NCBI RefSeq assembly: GCF_002086485.1
Contig: NZ_MVHF01000005.1
Location: 1-64,000, forward strand
DNA length: 64,000 nt
Reading direction: 5' to 3'
Source of the DNA: Mycobacterium aquaticum
GTDB lineage: Bacteria > Actinomycetota > Actinomycetes > Mycobacteriales > Mycobacteriaceae
Shown: positions 1-12,113 of the stretch, one piece after another
Layout of the letters: each line of letters begins with the position of its first letter
Numbering within the stretch: the first letter of the stretch is position 1
The notes under the pieces: generated by a model
What the model was told of the DNA's origin: nothing
The model's input: only the letters and a program-made list of their open reading frames with translations
Databases searched by the model: none
Program-made: the position numbers and the translations under genes

Positions 1-117
1 CCGACCTCGGGCCCGGCCACCCGCCACCACTGACGAGATCCGTTGCACTGACCCCCACACGATTCCGCAACAGCCCGAAAGGCGTGCCACAACTGGCCAC
101 TCGGCGCAGCCGGCTGA

Positions 118-1296
118 CTAGGTGTGCTGAGGGCTCTGCGCCTTCTTGTACATCGACTTCAGCAGCAGGTCGCGGAAGGTGTGGTTGTCCAGCGCCTTGA
201 GGCCCGCACCGGCGACCCCCGGAATCCCCGCAAGCTTGTGGAAGAAGCGGCCGCGCCGGTACTCCCGACCCCACGTCGCCTGCATGCGCTGCGCGTAGTT
301 GGTGAAATCGTCGGGGCCACCATTGGTCAGTGCCGCGATGGCGCATTCGCCTGCGGTCAAACCGGATTCGAGCGCCTTGGAGATACCGGCGCCGGATACC
401 GGCTTGCCAGCACCCAGCGAGTCGCCGACGAACAGCACACCGGGACGCCAGGGCGGCCAGGCCGTGAAGCCCATGGGCAATCGCCAGGCCCGCACGCTCT
501 TGTTCTTCTTGAGCTCCTCGATCGGCGGCAACTCCCACTCGCGGGGAAGCGTCCGGAGGAAGTCGCCGAGGAACTGGGTGGCGTTGATGGACTGCCAGTT
601 CTTGTAGCTGTTGACGTAGCCGAGGCCGATGTTGAAGCGGCCGCCGCCCATCGGGAACACCCAGCCGTAGCCCGGCAGCTGATCGCCCTGGAACAGCAGC
701 TTGAGATAGATGTCGAAGCTGTCGGAGTCGGGTCGGTTGGCGTGCATCTCCGAACGGATCGCGATCGCCGAGTAGCCGTTGTACTGGGAGTCGATCTTCA
801 GCGCCCGCTTGATGGGGGAGTAGGCACCGTCGGCCGCGATGACCGCGTCGCCGTACACCTTCTCGCCGCTCTTGAGCACGACGCCCACCACTCGGCCGTT
901 GGCGTCGAACTCGGGACCTGCCACCTCGGAGCCCTGACGCACCTCGGCGCCCGCCGACTCGGCGTGCTTGAGCAGCAGGGTGTCCAATTCGGTACGGCTG
1001 ACGGTGTGGCCGTGGTTGGGCATGCCGGGACGGCGCGGGAACGACAGCTCCCACTCGCTGGGGCTGTACACGGTGACCTTGTTGATCCGATGGAACTTGG
1101 CGACCTCGTCGGCCAAGCCCATCTTCTGCAGGTAGCTCACCGCCCGGGCGGTGAGACCATCGCCACAGGGCTTGTCCCGCGGGAACTGCGCCTTGTCCAG
1201 GACGACCACCTTGGCGCCGGTCTGTGCGGCCTGCCACGCCGCGGCCGACCCGGAGGGGCCGCCACCGGCAATGACCAGGTCGTATCGCTGCGTCAT
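118..1296 (-). CDS. Geranylgeranyl reductase-family FAD oxidoreductase
   Basis: A 392-aa flavoprotein of the geranylgeranyl/digeranylgeranyl reductase (PHBH-fold) family, which in actinobacteria reduces isoprenoid double bonds, for example in menaquinone side chains. The dinucleotide-binding GGGPSG is at residues 11-16, the family CGDG motif at 44-47, and the second FAD motif GDSLGAGKPVSG near 291. I start at the ATG at 1296 because it sits directly before the Rossmann strand; the frame stays open further upstream without homology. It is divergent from the TetR gene. Substrate is not determinable; menaquinone or carotenoid/polyprenyl lipids are candidates. Confidence 0.85.
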   Translation of the reverse strand: MTQRYDLVIAGGGPSGSAAAWQAAQTGAKVVVLDKAQFPRDKPCGDGLTARAVSYLQKMGLADEVAKFHRINKVTVYSPSEWELSFPRRPGMPNHGHTVSRTELDTLLLKHAESAGAEVRQGSEVAGPEFDANGRVVGVVLKSGEKVYGDAVIAADGAYSPIKRALKIDSQYNGYSAIAIRSEMHANRPDSDSFDIYLKLLFQGDQLPGYGWVFPMGGGRFNIGLGYVNSYKNWQSINATQFLGDFLRTLPREWELPPIEELKKNKSVRAWRLPMGFTAWPPWRPGVLFVGDSLGAGKPVSGAGISKALESGLTAGECAIAALTNGGPDDFTNYAQRMQATWGREYRRGRFFHKLAGIPGVAGAGLKALDNHTFRDLLLKSMYKKAQSPQHT

Positions 1297-1447
1297 GAGC
1301 CTCGTCTCATCGGTTGAGTGTCGCAGCGATAGTACCGAAGCCGGCTGTGTCCGGCGTGACTGGTACAACCGCCGCTCAGAGGGGTTGTTTGCGGATCATA
1401 GGTCGGTCTGGGCAGGTCAGCGCTATCAGGGCGAGTACAGTGATCGC

Positions 1448-2188
1448 GTGCGGCGAGGGGTGAGACCACATACCAGCGGCGAAGCGGGCGTCAAAGTAGA
1501 CGCCCGCAGCGAGCGCTGGCGTGAGCATCGAAAGCGGGTGCGGTCCGAAATCGTCGAGGCCGCGTTCCGGGCCATCGACCGGCTGGGCCCCGAGCTGAGC
1601 CTGCGCGAGATCGCGGAGGAAGCCGGCACCGCCAAGCCGAAGATCTACCGCCATTTCGCCGACAAGTCCGACCTGTTCCAGGCCATCGGCGAGCGCCTGC
1701 GCGACATGCTGTGGGCGGCCATCTTCCCGTCGATCAACCTGGCCGCCGACCCGGCCCGCGAGGTCATCCGACGCAGCGTCGAGCAGTATGTGCGCCTGGT
1801 CGACGAGCATCCGAATGTGCTGCGGTTCCTGATCCAGGGCCGCTTTGCCGAGCAGAGCGAGTCGACCATGCGGGCGCTCAACGAGGGCCGCGGGATCACC
1901 CTGGCGATGGCCGACATGTTCTCCAACGAACTGCGTGAGATGGAACTCGACGGGGCGGCGATGGAGCTGGCGGCATTCGCCATGTTCGGTGCCGCGGCCT
2001 CGGCCACCGACTGGTGGCTGGGCAGCGAAGAGGACAGCCCGCGCCGGATGCCGATCGACGAATTCGTCGCGCATCTCACCACGATCATGGTGGGCTCGAT
2101 CAACGGAACGTGTGAGTTGCTGGGCATCTGGATCGACCCAGATCTGCCACTGCACGAAGGTGTGCAGCGCCGCGAACACGTTGGCTGA
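1448..2188 (+). CDS. TetR/AcrR family transcriptional regulator (Rv3050c-like)
   Basis: About 246 aa. The N-terminal helix-turn-helix (REIAEEAGTAKPKIYRHF, roughly residues 58-75) is typical TetR, followed by an all-helical ligand domain. The frame is open far upstream; I chose GTG at 1448, and GTG at 1460 is equally possible because neither has a strong ribosome-binding site. It precedes the Baeyer-Villiger monooxygenase by 82 bp on the same strand, the same arrangement I recall for M. tuberculosis Rv3050c-Rv3049c, so it probably controls that gene and itself. The effector is unknown. Confidence 0.85.
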   Translation: MRRGVRPHTSGEAGVKVDARSERWREHRKRVRSEIVEAAFRAIDRLGPELSLREIAEEAGTAKPKIYRHFADKSDLFQAIGERLRDMLWAAIFPSINLAADPAREVIRRSVEQYVRLVDEHPNVLRFLIQGRFAEQSESTMRALNEGRGITLAMADMFSNELREMELDGAAMELAAFAMFGAAASATDWWLGSEEDSPRRMPIDEFVAHLTTIMVGSINGTCELLGIWIDPDLPLHEGVQRREHVG

Positions 2189-2270
2189 CCAGGTTCGTTG
2201 ACAGCTGCGTCTCAGGTCCGCAGACTGGCGGATATCCGGTACCGGTGTTCCCAGGAAAGGACCTGAAGCC

Positions 2271-5296
<3,026 letters not shown>

Positions 5297-5300
<4 letters not shown>

Positions 5301-5668
5301 GGGGTCAACGCGGACACGATCTTGTCCACGGTCTCCTGCCCGGGGTTGTACTTCGCCAGGTTGTCGCGCAGCTTGCCCAGGTTCGGATCGTCAGCAGGGT
5401 ACGGCCGGTATTCGACGACCTCCGCTGCCCACCGGGACGGGTTGCTCACCCCGGCGGCTTTGAGCGCAGCGGCGATGTCGTCCTGCGATGCGGTGTTGGC
5501 CGACACCTTGGCGGCGGGGGCTGCGGTCACCGGGGCGGCGGTGGTGGACGCCGCCGCACCGGATGTCGTACTGGTGCTGTCGGCCGATGTGGAGCCACCG
5601 CAGCCGGTCAACGCGACAGTGGTCGCGATGCTTGCGGACACAATCAAAAGGGCTGCCTTACCTGACAT
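5297..5668 (-). CDS. Small lipoprotein of unknown function
   Basis: 123 aa. The signal sequence ends in a lipobox LTGC at about residue 23, followed by a low-complexity Ser/Thr/Ala linker to about residue 57 and a compact C-terminal domain with PSRWAAEVVEYRPYP. It is first in a two-gene unit with the membrane protein at 4836. The function is not recognisable; membrane anchoring is the only confident inference. Confidence 0.75.
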
Positions 5669-5773
5669 GTCGTCTCCCTTGTGGCGTAGCGGCTAATGTA
5701 AGCACGATTCGCCGTCGCCACGGGTTCGATTGCGCAGATTGCTGGCAGTTCCCTGTGTTCAACCTGTGTCGAG

Positions 5774-7225
5774 TTACCGCCCTCGTGCCGGCTGGGCGGC
5801 GGTGGAAGCCGACGACGACGGCACTGTGGTGGGACGCTCGATGATGGTCGAATTCGCTGCGCCCACACGGTAACTGGCGCCGCGGTGCTCATCGGCGAGC
5901 CGGTCGCCGCGCCCCAGTAGCTTGTTGCGCAAGCTGCCCGGCGCGTACTCGGTCTGGTAGGCGCCGCGTGCCGTGAGCACCGGGACCACGTACTCGACGA
6001 AATCCGCGAACGAGCCGGGGGTGATGGCGTACGCCAGGTTGAAGCCGTCGACATCGGTCTCGTCGACCCACTCCTGCAGCGTATCGGCAACGCGTGCACC
6101 GGATCCCACGATGCGCGGGCCCATCCCGCCGATCTCGCCCCATTCGGCGATGTCGCGCACCGCCCACTCGCGGCCGTCCGGATCGGCGGACTGGAAGGCC
6201 TTGACCGCCGACAGGATCGCGTTCGAGTCGACGTTGCCGATCGGCTCGTCGAGCCCGTAGCGGGCCAGGTCGACCCCCATCCACCCGGACATGAACACCA
6301 GTGCACCCTCGGGATCGCCGTAGGACAGATACTCGGCGTGCTTGGCCGCGGCTTCCTCATCGGTCTCGGCAGTGATGATCGTGGTGAGGTTGAAGATTTT
6401 GGCAGCGTACGGATCGCGGCCGGCCAGCTCAAGTTCCGAGCGGATCGTCGAAACCGTATCGCGCAGAATGGCTTTGGTGGGTGCCGCGGTGAAGATGGCC
6501 TCGGCGTTCTCGGCGGCGAAGCGCACTCCGCGCGGCGACGACCCGGCCTGGTAGATCACCGGGGTGCGTTGCGTCGACGGCTCTGCGAGATGTACCCCCG
6601 GAACGCTGAAATGCGTTCCGGAATGGCCGATGTGGTGCACCTTGGCCGGATCGGTGAACACGCCGCGTTCGGCGTCGCGCACCACCGCGTCGTCCTCCCA
6701 CGAACCTTCCCACAACTTGTAGAGCACCTCGAGGTACTCGTCGGCATGGTCATAACGGGCATCGTGCGCGGGCTGGTCGGTCTGGCCCATATTGCGTGCC
6801 GCCGCAGGCAGATAGCCGGTGACGACGTTCCAGCCGATGCGGCCGTTGGTCAGGTGATCCAGCGTCGACATCCGCCGGGCGAACGGATAGGGATGCTCGA
6901 AGCCGGTGCCGGTGGTGATGCCGAACCCCAGATTCTCGGTGACCAGCGCCATCGCCGAGACCAACAGCATCGGATCACCGACCGGAATCTGGGCGGCCTG
7001 GCGGATCGCGGCTTCATCGCTGCCGCCGTAGACGTCATAGGTGCCGAGCACGTCGGCGATGAACAGTCCGTCAAAACGGCCGCGTTCCAACAGCTTTGCC
7101 AGTTCCGTCCAGTAGGTGATGTCCTTGTAGCGCCAGGACTGGTCGGCCGGGTGGCGCCAGAGTCCGGGGGACTGGTGGGCGACGCAGTTCATGTCGAAGG
7201 CGTTGAAGCGGATCACACGGGTCAC
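5774..7225 (-). CDS. LLM-class flavin-dependent monooxygenase (NtaA/SnaA/DszA type)
   Basis: About 483 aa of the bacterial luciferase-like fold family that uses FMNH2 from a partner reductase to oxidise substrates such as nitrilotriacetate, EDTA or dibenzothiophene sulfone. Typical blocks are RFNAFDMN at the N-terminus, FIADVLGTYDVYGGS, HPYPFARRMSTLDHLTNGRIGWNVVTG and YQAGSSPRG. GTG at 7225 (AGG eight bases upstream) gives the usual N-terminus; GTG at 7261 would add 12 residues. No flavin reductase is nearby. A perfect 10-bp inverted repeat lies upstream. Confidence 0.88.
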   Translation of the reverse strand: MTRVIRFNAFDMNCVAHQSPGLWRHPADQSWRYKDITYWTELAKLLERGRFDGLFIADVLGTYDVYGGSDEAAIRQAAQIPVGDPMLLVSAMALVTENLGFGITTGTGFEHPYPFARRMSTLDHLTNGRIGWNVVTGYLPAAARNMGQTDQPAHDARYDHADEYLEVLYKLWEGSWEDDAVVRDAERGVFTDPAKVHHIGHSGTHFSVPGVHLAEPSTQRTPVIYQAGSSPRGVRFAAENAEAIFTAAPTKAILRDTVSTIRSELELAGRDPYAAKIFNLTTIITAETDEEAAAKHAEYLSYGDPEGALVFMSGWMGVDLARYGLDEPIGNVDSNAILSAVKAFQSADPDGREWAVRDIAEWGEIGGMGPRIVGSGARVADTLQEWVDETDVDGFNLAYAITPGSFADFVEYVVPVLTARGAYQTEYAPGSLRNKLLGRGDRLADEHRGASYRVGAANSTIIERPTTVPSSSASTAAQPARGR

Positions 7226-7285
7226 CGCGCCGAGCCTGCCCGTGCTCGGCGGGGGAGTCACCGGTTGTGTTCAGCCGGATTGTTT

Positions 7286-7315
7286 TTCACTGCTCAAGGA
7301 TTAACGAGCAGTGAA
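7286..7315. promoter_or_regulatory. Inverted repeat, candidate operator between divergent genes
   Basis: TTCACTGCTC at 7286-7295 and its exact complement GAGCAGTGAA at 7306-7315 are separated by ten A/T-rich bases. The element sits between the divergently transcribed LLM monooxygenase and the DUF3349 gene, so a terminator role is unlikely and a protein-binding site is the simplest reading. No regulator gene is adjacent. Confidence 0.5.
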
Positions 7316-7373
7316 TACCTGGGAACTGTCTGATCTTCAGGTGGTGCCGACGGCCGCGTGATATGAGACTTGC

Positions 7374-7712
7374 GTGGTGACCGCACAGTCTCTCGTGACC
7401 TCGATCCTGAACTGGCTGCGCGCCGGCTACCCGGAAGGCGTTCCCGGCACGGACCGCGTGCCGCTACTGGCGTTGCTGCGCGCCACGCCGCTGACCGACG
7501 ACCAGCTCAAAGAGGTCGTCCGCAACATCACCGCGAACGGCACCGCGTCGCTGGTGGACGGAAAGATCGACCGCGACGTGATCGCGGAATTCATCTCCGA
7601 GGTCACCGAGCACGACGCCGGCCCGGAGAACATCAACCGGGTGGCGGCCAAGCTGGCCGCCGTCGGTTGGCCCCTGGCCGGCGTCGATCGCGATGCGGGT
7701 GCTTCGGAGTAA
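7374..7712 (+). CDS. DUF3349 protein (Rv3046c-like)
   Basis: 112 aa, mainly helical, with the mycobacterial DUF3349 pattern: an N-terminal NWLRAGYPEGVPGTDRVPLLALL, then LTDDQLKEVV and a C-terminal VAAKLAAVGWPL. Function is unknown in the family. The first two codons are both GTG, so the start may be 7374 or 7377. Its stop codon directly abuts the stop of the convergent adhC. Confidence 0.85.
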   Translation: MVTAQSLVTSILNWLRAGYPEGVPGTDRVPLLALLRATPLTDDQLKEVVRNITANGTASLVDGKIDRDVIAEFISEVTEHDAGPENINRVAAKLAAVGWPLAGVDRDAGASE

Positions 7713-8762
7713 CTAGCCGCGCAGCGAAGCGGTATCGATGACGAACCGGTACCGCACATCGCTGGAGAGCACGCGCTCGTACGCCTCGTTGATGTAGTCG
7801 GGAGCGATGACCTCGATCTCGGGGGTCACGTCATGCTCGGCGCAGAAGTCGAGCATCTCCTGGGTCTCCGGGATGCCGCCGATCATCGAACCGGACAGGC
7901 TGCGCCGGTAGGCGCCCAGCGGGAAGAACGGCACCACCAGCGGCTTCTCCGGCGCGCCCAGCTCGACGAGCGTGCCGTCGGTGGCCAGCAGGCCCAGGTA
8001 GGCGCCCATGTCGAGGTTGGCCGACACGGTGTTGAGGATCAGGTCGAACTTGCCTGCCAGCTTGGTGAAGGTGTCCGGATCGCTGGTCGCGTAGTACTCG
8101 TCGGCGCCGAGCCGCAGACCGTCCTCCATCTTCTTCAGCGACTGCGACAGCACGGTGACGTGCGCGCCCATCGCGTGGGCGATCTTGACACCCATGTGCC
8201 CGAGGCCGCCCAGACCGATGACGGCGACCTTCTTGCCGGGGCCGGCGTTCCAGTGCCGCAGCGGAGAGTACAGGGTGATGCCCGCGCACAGCAGGGGAGC
8301 GGCCTTGTCCAACGGGATGCTGTCGGGGATACGCAGCACGTAGTTCTCGTCGACGACGATCGCGCCGCTGTAGCCGCCGTGCGTGGGCGTGCCGTCGCGG
8401 CCGATCGCGTTGTACGTGCCGACCATGCCGGTCCCGGTGCAGTACTGCTGCAGTCCGGCCTTGCAGTTGTCGCATTCGCGGCAGGAATCGACGAAGCAGC
8501 CGACACCCACGTGGTCGCCGACCTTGTACTTGGTGACCTCCGAGCCGACCTCGGTCACCACGCCGGCGATCTCATGACCCGGCACGACGGGGTAGTTGGG
8601 CTGGCCCCACTCGGCCTTCACGGTGTGGATGTCGGAGTGACAGATGCCCGCGAAGTGGATGTCGAATGCCACGTCGTGGGGCCCTACCTCGCGACGGGTG
8701 ATGGTGGTCTTGGTCAGCGGCTCGGTTGCCGAGGTCGCGGCATACGCGGAAACAGTGCTCAT
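7713..8762 (-). CDS. adhC: Zinc-dependent NADP alcohol dehydrogenase
   Basis: 349-aa medium-chain dehydrogenase of the cinnamyl-alcohol/YahK group, reducing aldehydes to alcohols. Catalytic zinc ligands lie in GICHSDIH and PVVPGHE; the structural zinc site is the Cys cluster C-x2-C-x2-C-x7-C; the cofactor loop is [11 protein letters not shown]. The start is ATG 8762 with GAGGG six bases upstream; a GTG one codon earlier is also in frame. It corresponds to M. tuberculosis Rv3045, whose next gene there is fecB; here the two are about 12 kb apart. Confidence 0.93.
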   Translation of the reverse strand: MSTVSAYAATSATEPLTKTTITRREVGPHDVAFDIHFAGICHSDIHTVKAEWGQPNYPVVPGHEIAGVVTEVGSEVTKYKVGDHVGVGCFVDSCRECDNCKAGLQQYCTGTGMVGTYNAIGRDGTPTHGGYSGAIVVDENYVLRIPDSIPLDKAAPLLCAGITLYSPLRHWNAGPGKKVAVIGLGGLGHMGVKIAHAMGAHVTVLSQSLKKMEDGLRLGADEYYATSDPDTFTKLAGKFDLILNTVSANLDMGAYLGLLATDGTLVELGAPEKPLVVPFFPLGAYRRSLSGSMIGGIPETQEMLDFCAEHDVTPEIEVIAPDYINEAYERVLSSDVRYRFVIDTASLRG

Positions 8763-8926
8763 CACAGCCCTCTTCGATCGTCGTCAGTACATGCGTCTGG
8801 GGACATTGGCCCAGGTAACTGGAGCGCCGCAGAACGCGGCCCGACACCTGCAACCATCGCGATGTCGACATTAGTCCCCCCATCGACTGTGACTTCGCTC
8901 CCTGAAGATGGGCTGGGAGCGGCGGC

Positions 8927-9202
8927 TCAGAGCCCGGGCGCGCGGATCGACCCGTTGAACGACACCCGCTCGTAGCTCACGAGCCCCTCCAGCGTGTATG
9001 GATCGGTGTCGATGATCTGCTGGGCATCCTCAACGCTGATGTCGCCGGTGATCAACACGCCGCCGCTCAGCGGTTCCAGACGGCCCGCGAGCAGGATGCG
9101 GCCGGCGGCCACCTCGTCGTTGAGCCATGCGACATGCGCCGCCCGGGTCTGGTCGACAACTTCGACCGGCTTCAGGTAGGTCAGCGTCAGGATGTGAAAC
9201 AC
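8927..9202 (-). CDS. YciI-like protein
   Basis: 91 aa with the YCII-related (dimeric alpha-beta barrel) pattern: HILTLTYLKP, then HVAWLNDEVAAGRILLAGRL and the GGVLITGDIS strand-turn containing an Asp typical of the active-site region. Some members are small dehydrochlorinases or lactonases; the role here is unknown. It starts at GTG 9 bases after the TetR stop, so the two genes are probably one unit. Confidence 0.8.
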   Translation of the reverse strand: MFHILTLTYLKPVEVVDQTRAAHVAWLNDEVAAGRILLAGRLEPLSGGVLITGDISVEDAQQIIDTDPYTLEGLVSYERVSFNGSIRAPGL

Positions 9203-9211
9203 GGATGCAGA

Positions 9212-9931
9212 CTATGCGGGCCCGGGCGGGACCCTGCATGCCCCCCGGCTATGCCGGTCGATCTCGTGATGACTGCGTTCGCGGCGGTCCGCGGCGGCAT
9301 CGTCGGAGAGCCCCAGCACTCGCACGCAGGCGTCGGCCACGTGGAACGGTAGTTCAGCCCGTTGCGGACCTGCCGGCATCGACCACATGTTGACCAGGGA
9401 TTCGACGAGACGAAAGGGCAGATCCGCGGCGGGCATGGGGATTCCGGTGCGGTTGACGACAGCCAGGCTCAGATCCAGATAGTGCAGTCGCAGCCGTTCG
9501 CGCTCCGACCAGAACGGCTGCAACTTGGCGTCCCGCAGTTCGGGCAGGAGGTAAAGCGCCCCGAGATTCCATCGCCCGGACATCAGCTGGGCGCCGTCGA
9601 ATGCCGCGAGCGCGTGCAGGTGTTCTGCAGCTGTCAACGCGGGCTCGGCGCTGAGCAGGCTGGGGACGAATCCAAGAGTCGGGGCGACTGTCTGTTCCAG
9701 CAGTGCACACAGAATGTCGTCCTTGGTTTTGAAGTGGTGGTACAGGGACGCCTGACGCATGCCGACCGCTTCTGCGATCGTCCGTGTCGACGTACCCGCG
9801 TATCCCGTTGTGGTGAACAATTCCCCTGCGGCATCAAGGATTTCGTCGCGTGCCGTCAACCCCGGACGCCGCTGATCGTGCAGGCGCGGACGCCCTGCTC
9901 TGGTGAGCGGCATACGGCCATCGTGGCCCAT
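9212..9931 (-). CDS. TetR/AcrR family regulator, likely controlling the ureide operon
   Basis: 239 aa from ATG 9931, or 233 from ATG 9913, which begins closer to the conserved RAGRPRLHDQR segment. The HTH is TIAEAVGMRQASLYHHF near residues 51-67, then a helical effector domain. It is divergent from the ABC transporter/allantoinase operon across about 190 bp that contain an inverted repeat and repeated CGTGAC words. From position it probably represses that operon and its own YciI partner; the inducer is unknown. Confidence 0.85.
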   Translation of the reverse strand: MGHDGRMPLTRAGRPRLHDQRRPGLTARDEILDAAGELFTTTGYAGTSTRTIAEAVGMRQASLYHHFKTKDDILCALLEQTVAPTLGFVPSLLSAEPALTAAEHLHALAAFDGAQLMSGRWNLGALYLLPELRDAKLQPFWSERERLRLHYLDLSLAVVNRTGIPMPAADLPFRLVESLVNMWSMPAGPQRAELPFHVADACVRVLGLSDDAAADRRERSHHEIDRHSRGACRVPPGPA

Positions 9932-9939
9932 CGTCAGTA

Positions 9940-9994
9940 CGTGACGGAGATCCGCAGCTATCTGTCACCCGATAGAAACGCGTGACACGTGACT
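9940..9994. promoter_or_regulatory. Candidate TetR operator region
   Basis: TGTCAC at 9963-9968 pairs with GTGACA at 9982-9987 (13-bp spacer), CTATC/GATAG flank part of it, and CGTGAC occurs at 9940, 9981 and 9988, the last two in tandem with a 7-bp period. The cluster lies between the TetR start and the divergent ABC operon. The exact operator boundaries cannot be set from sequence alone. Confidence 0.4.
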
Positions 9995-10124
9995 GTTACC
10001 GAAGTCGCTGATTGATTTACGTCCGCGACACCCGATCTCGCCGGCGTCCGTGAAAACTGTCGAGCGACAGGCTGCGGCACACGGTGGTGGCGCGGTATCC
10101 CCAATTCACTTCCGGGAGGCCACG

Positions 10125-12113
10125 ATGCGCGAGGCCACGATCGCGGCTGCACCGCCACCGGTCGACGGTTCGGCCGTACCGGCCACGGCGCCGTCGAGCA
10201 CACAGCCTGTCGCGACGGTCGGTGACCTGAACGTCACCTTCCGCCGCAACGGCCGTGACGTACGTGCGCTGCGCGGGGTCTCGCTGGCGATCGCACCGGG
10301 CGAGATCGTCGGGCTGGTCGGTGAATCCGGTTCCGGCAAGACGGTTCTGGGGTTCACGATGCTCGGCCTGCTACCGAACGCGAAGGTCGACGGGACGGTC
10401 CGCGTTGCGAATTCCGACATGATCAACGGTGACGGCAAGGCGCTGCGAAAGGTTCGCCGGCTGGACCTGGGCGCGGTGTTTCAGGATCCGATGACCTCTC
10501 TGAACCCCACCATGCGGATCGGCAAGCAGGTCGCCGAGGCCACCGGTAGCGACGACGAGGCGCTGCGCCTGTTGACGGCGGTCGGCATCCCTGATCCAGC
10601 CCGGCGGATGCGCTGCTTCCCGCATGAACTGTCCGGCGGACTGCGTCAGCGCGTGATGATCGCGATGGCCATCGCGGGCGACCCCGAGCTGATCATCGCC
10701 GACGAACCCACCACCGCACTCGATGTCACCGTCCAGGCCCAGGTTTTGCAGCTATTGCGGGGGCTGCGCGACCAGATCGGTTGCAGCATTGTGTTCATCA
10801 CCCACGACCTCGGGGTAGCCGCCCAGATATCGGACCGTATCGCAGTGCTCTACGCGGGCCGCATCGCCGAGATCGGGCCCGCCGCAGAGGTTCTCCAGAA
10901 CCCGGCGCACCCCTATACCCAGGGCCTGCTGCGTTCCCGGCTGACGTTGCAGACACCGCGCGGCCGGCGGCTCGCCGCACTGCCGGGGTCGGTGCCCAGC
11001 CCACTGGCACCGCTGCCGGGCTGCGCCTTCGTCCCGCGTTGCGAACTCGCCACCGACGATTGCACGAAGGCTCCACCCGATCCGATCTCGGTGGGGCCCG
11101 CGCGGGTCAGTGCATGTGTGCTACCGGCACGGCAGCGCACCGACGTCGAGAACCCAGCCAACCAGGAACCCGTTGCCGAGCAGTCGATTTCGAAGCCGAA
11201 CACCGATCAGCCGCCGTCGATCGAACTGACCGAAATCATCAAGACCTTCTCCGTCGCCCGGCGCGGCAAGCTGCAGGCACTGCGCGGCGTGACACTGCGG
11301 GTCGGGCACGGCGAATCGGTGGCACTCGTCGGGGAAAGCGGATCGGGAAAATCAACGCTGCTGCGGGTGATCGCCGGCCTGGAGAAGGCCAGCTCCGGCA
11401 GTGTGAAACTCGCGGGGAACCAGCGACCGCAGATGGTGTTCCAGGACGCGGGCGCGTCCCTGACCCCGTGGCTGTCGGTCGGCGAACTCATCGCCGAGCG
11501 GCTGCGCGGCACCGGGATGTCGCGCGCGCAGCGCCGCGATGCCGTCATCGAGGTGCTGGCCCGGGTCGGGCTGCCCGCCGAGGTCGCCAAGTCGCGGGCC
11601 GGGCAGCTCTCCGGCGGTCAGCGCCAACGGGTTTCGCTGGCACGGGCCACTGTCGTGCCGCCGTCGGTGCTGCTGTGCGACGAACCGACCAGTGCGTTGG
11701 ATGTCTCGCTGGCCGCATCGGTGCTCAACCTGATCGGTGACCTGCGCCGCAGCCTGGACATGTCCGTGGTGCTCGTGACGCACGACTTGTCGGTGGCCCG
11801 GGTGGTCGCCGACCGGATCGCCGTCATGTACCTCGGTCGGATTGTCGAAGTCGGCCCCGCCGAGCAGGTCATCGGCGATCCCGCCCACCCGTACACCCGC
11901 GCGTTGGTCGACTCGATCCCCGACCTCGGATGCGAATCCCGGGTGCTGCCAGGGGAACCGGCCAGCCCGCTGGCGCCGCCGCCCGGATGCGCCTTCCACC
12001 CGCGCTGCCCGATCTCCGTCGACGCCTGCGGCGGTGACCAACTCGACGTCCGCCTCGAAGGCTTCCCCGGCAATCCGCACCAGGTCGCCTGCATCGAACG
12101 GAAGGCGCTCTGA
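10125..12113 (+). CDS. Fused double-ATPase ABC transporter component (DppD-DppF type)
   Basis: 662 aa carrying two complete ABC ATPases in one chain. First half: Walker A GESGSGKT near residue 65, signature LSGGLRQR near 168, Walker B LIIADEPT near 190, and an oligopeptide C-terminal extension with GCAFVPRC. Second half: Walker A near 402, signature LSGGQRQR near 494, Walker B VLLCDEPT near 517, and again GCAFHPRC. It energises import by the peptide/nickel-type permeases that follow. I start at ATG 10125 with GGGAGG five bases upstream rather than the open frame from 10050. It ends one base into the next ATG. Confidence 0.92.
   Translation: MREATIAAAPPPVDGSAVPATAPSSTQPVATVGDLNVTFRRNGRDVRALRGVSLAIAPGEIVGLVGESGSGKTVLGFTMLGLLPNAKVDGTVRVANSDMINGDGKALRKVRRLDLGAVFQDPMTSLNPTMRIGKQVAEATGSDDEALRLLTAVGIPDPARRMRCFPHELSGGLRQRVMIAMAIAGDPELIIADEPTTALDVTVQAQVLQLLRGLRDQIGCSIVFITHDLGVAAQISDRIAVLYAGRIAEIGPAAEVLQNPAHPYTQGLLRSRLTLQTPRGRRLAALPGSVPSPLAPLPGCAFVPRCELATDDCTKAPPDPISVGPARVSACVLPARQRTDVENPANQEPVAEQSISKPNTDQPPSIELTEIIKTFSVARRGKLQALRGVTLRVGHGESVALVGESGSGKSTLLRVIAGLEKASSGSVKLAGNQRPQMVFQDAGASLTPWLSVGELIAERLRGTGMSRAQRRDAVIEVLARVGLPAEVAKSRAGQLSGGQRQRVSLARATVVPPSVLLCDEPTSALDVSLAASVLNLIGDLRRSLDMSVVLVTHDLSVARVVADRIAVMYLGRIVEVGPAEQVIGDPAHPYTRALVDSIPDLGCESRVLPGEPASPLAPPPGCAFHPRCPISVDACGGDQLDVRLEGFPGNPHQVACIERKAL

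Noticed and set aside
1..117. Possible gene end at the left edge of the window
   Set aside because: Several frames stay open over this short stretch and none shows recognisable sequence, so no partial gene can be supported.
1365..1388. ACAACC ... GGTTGT inverted repeat between the reductase and TetR genes
   Set aside because: Only six-base arms with a 12-bp spacer; too weak in GC-rich DNA to call an operator without conservation data.
2236..2245. CCGGTACCGG palindrome before the Baeyer-Villiger monooxygenase
   Set aside because: A ten-base GC-rich palindrome is expected by chance at this composition, and symmetry does not extend beyond it.
5690..5750. tRNA-like fragment (GGGTTCGATTGCGC) between the lipoprotein and LLM genes
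   Set aside because: The loop resembles a T-arm but the flanking bases do not pair into T, acceptor or anticodon stems, so no tRNA can be drawn.
8862..8871. ATGTCGACAT palindrome between adhC and the YciI-like gene
   Set aside because: A lone ten-base palindrome; no half-site extension or partner was found.
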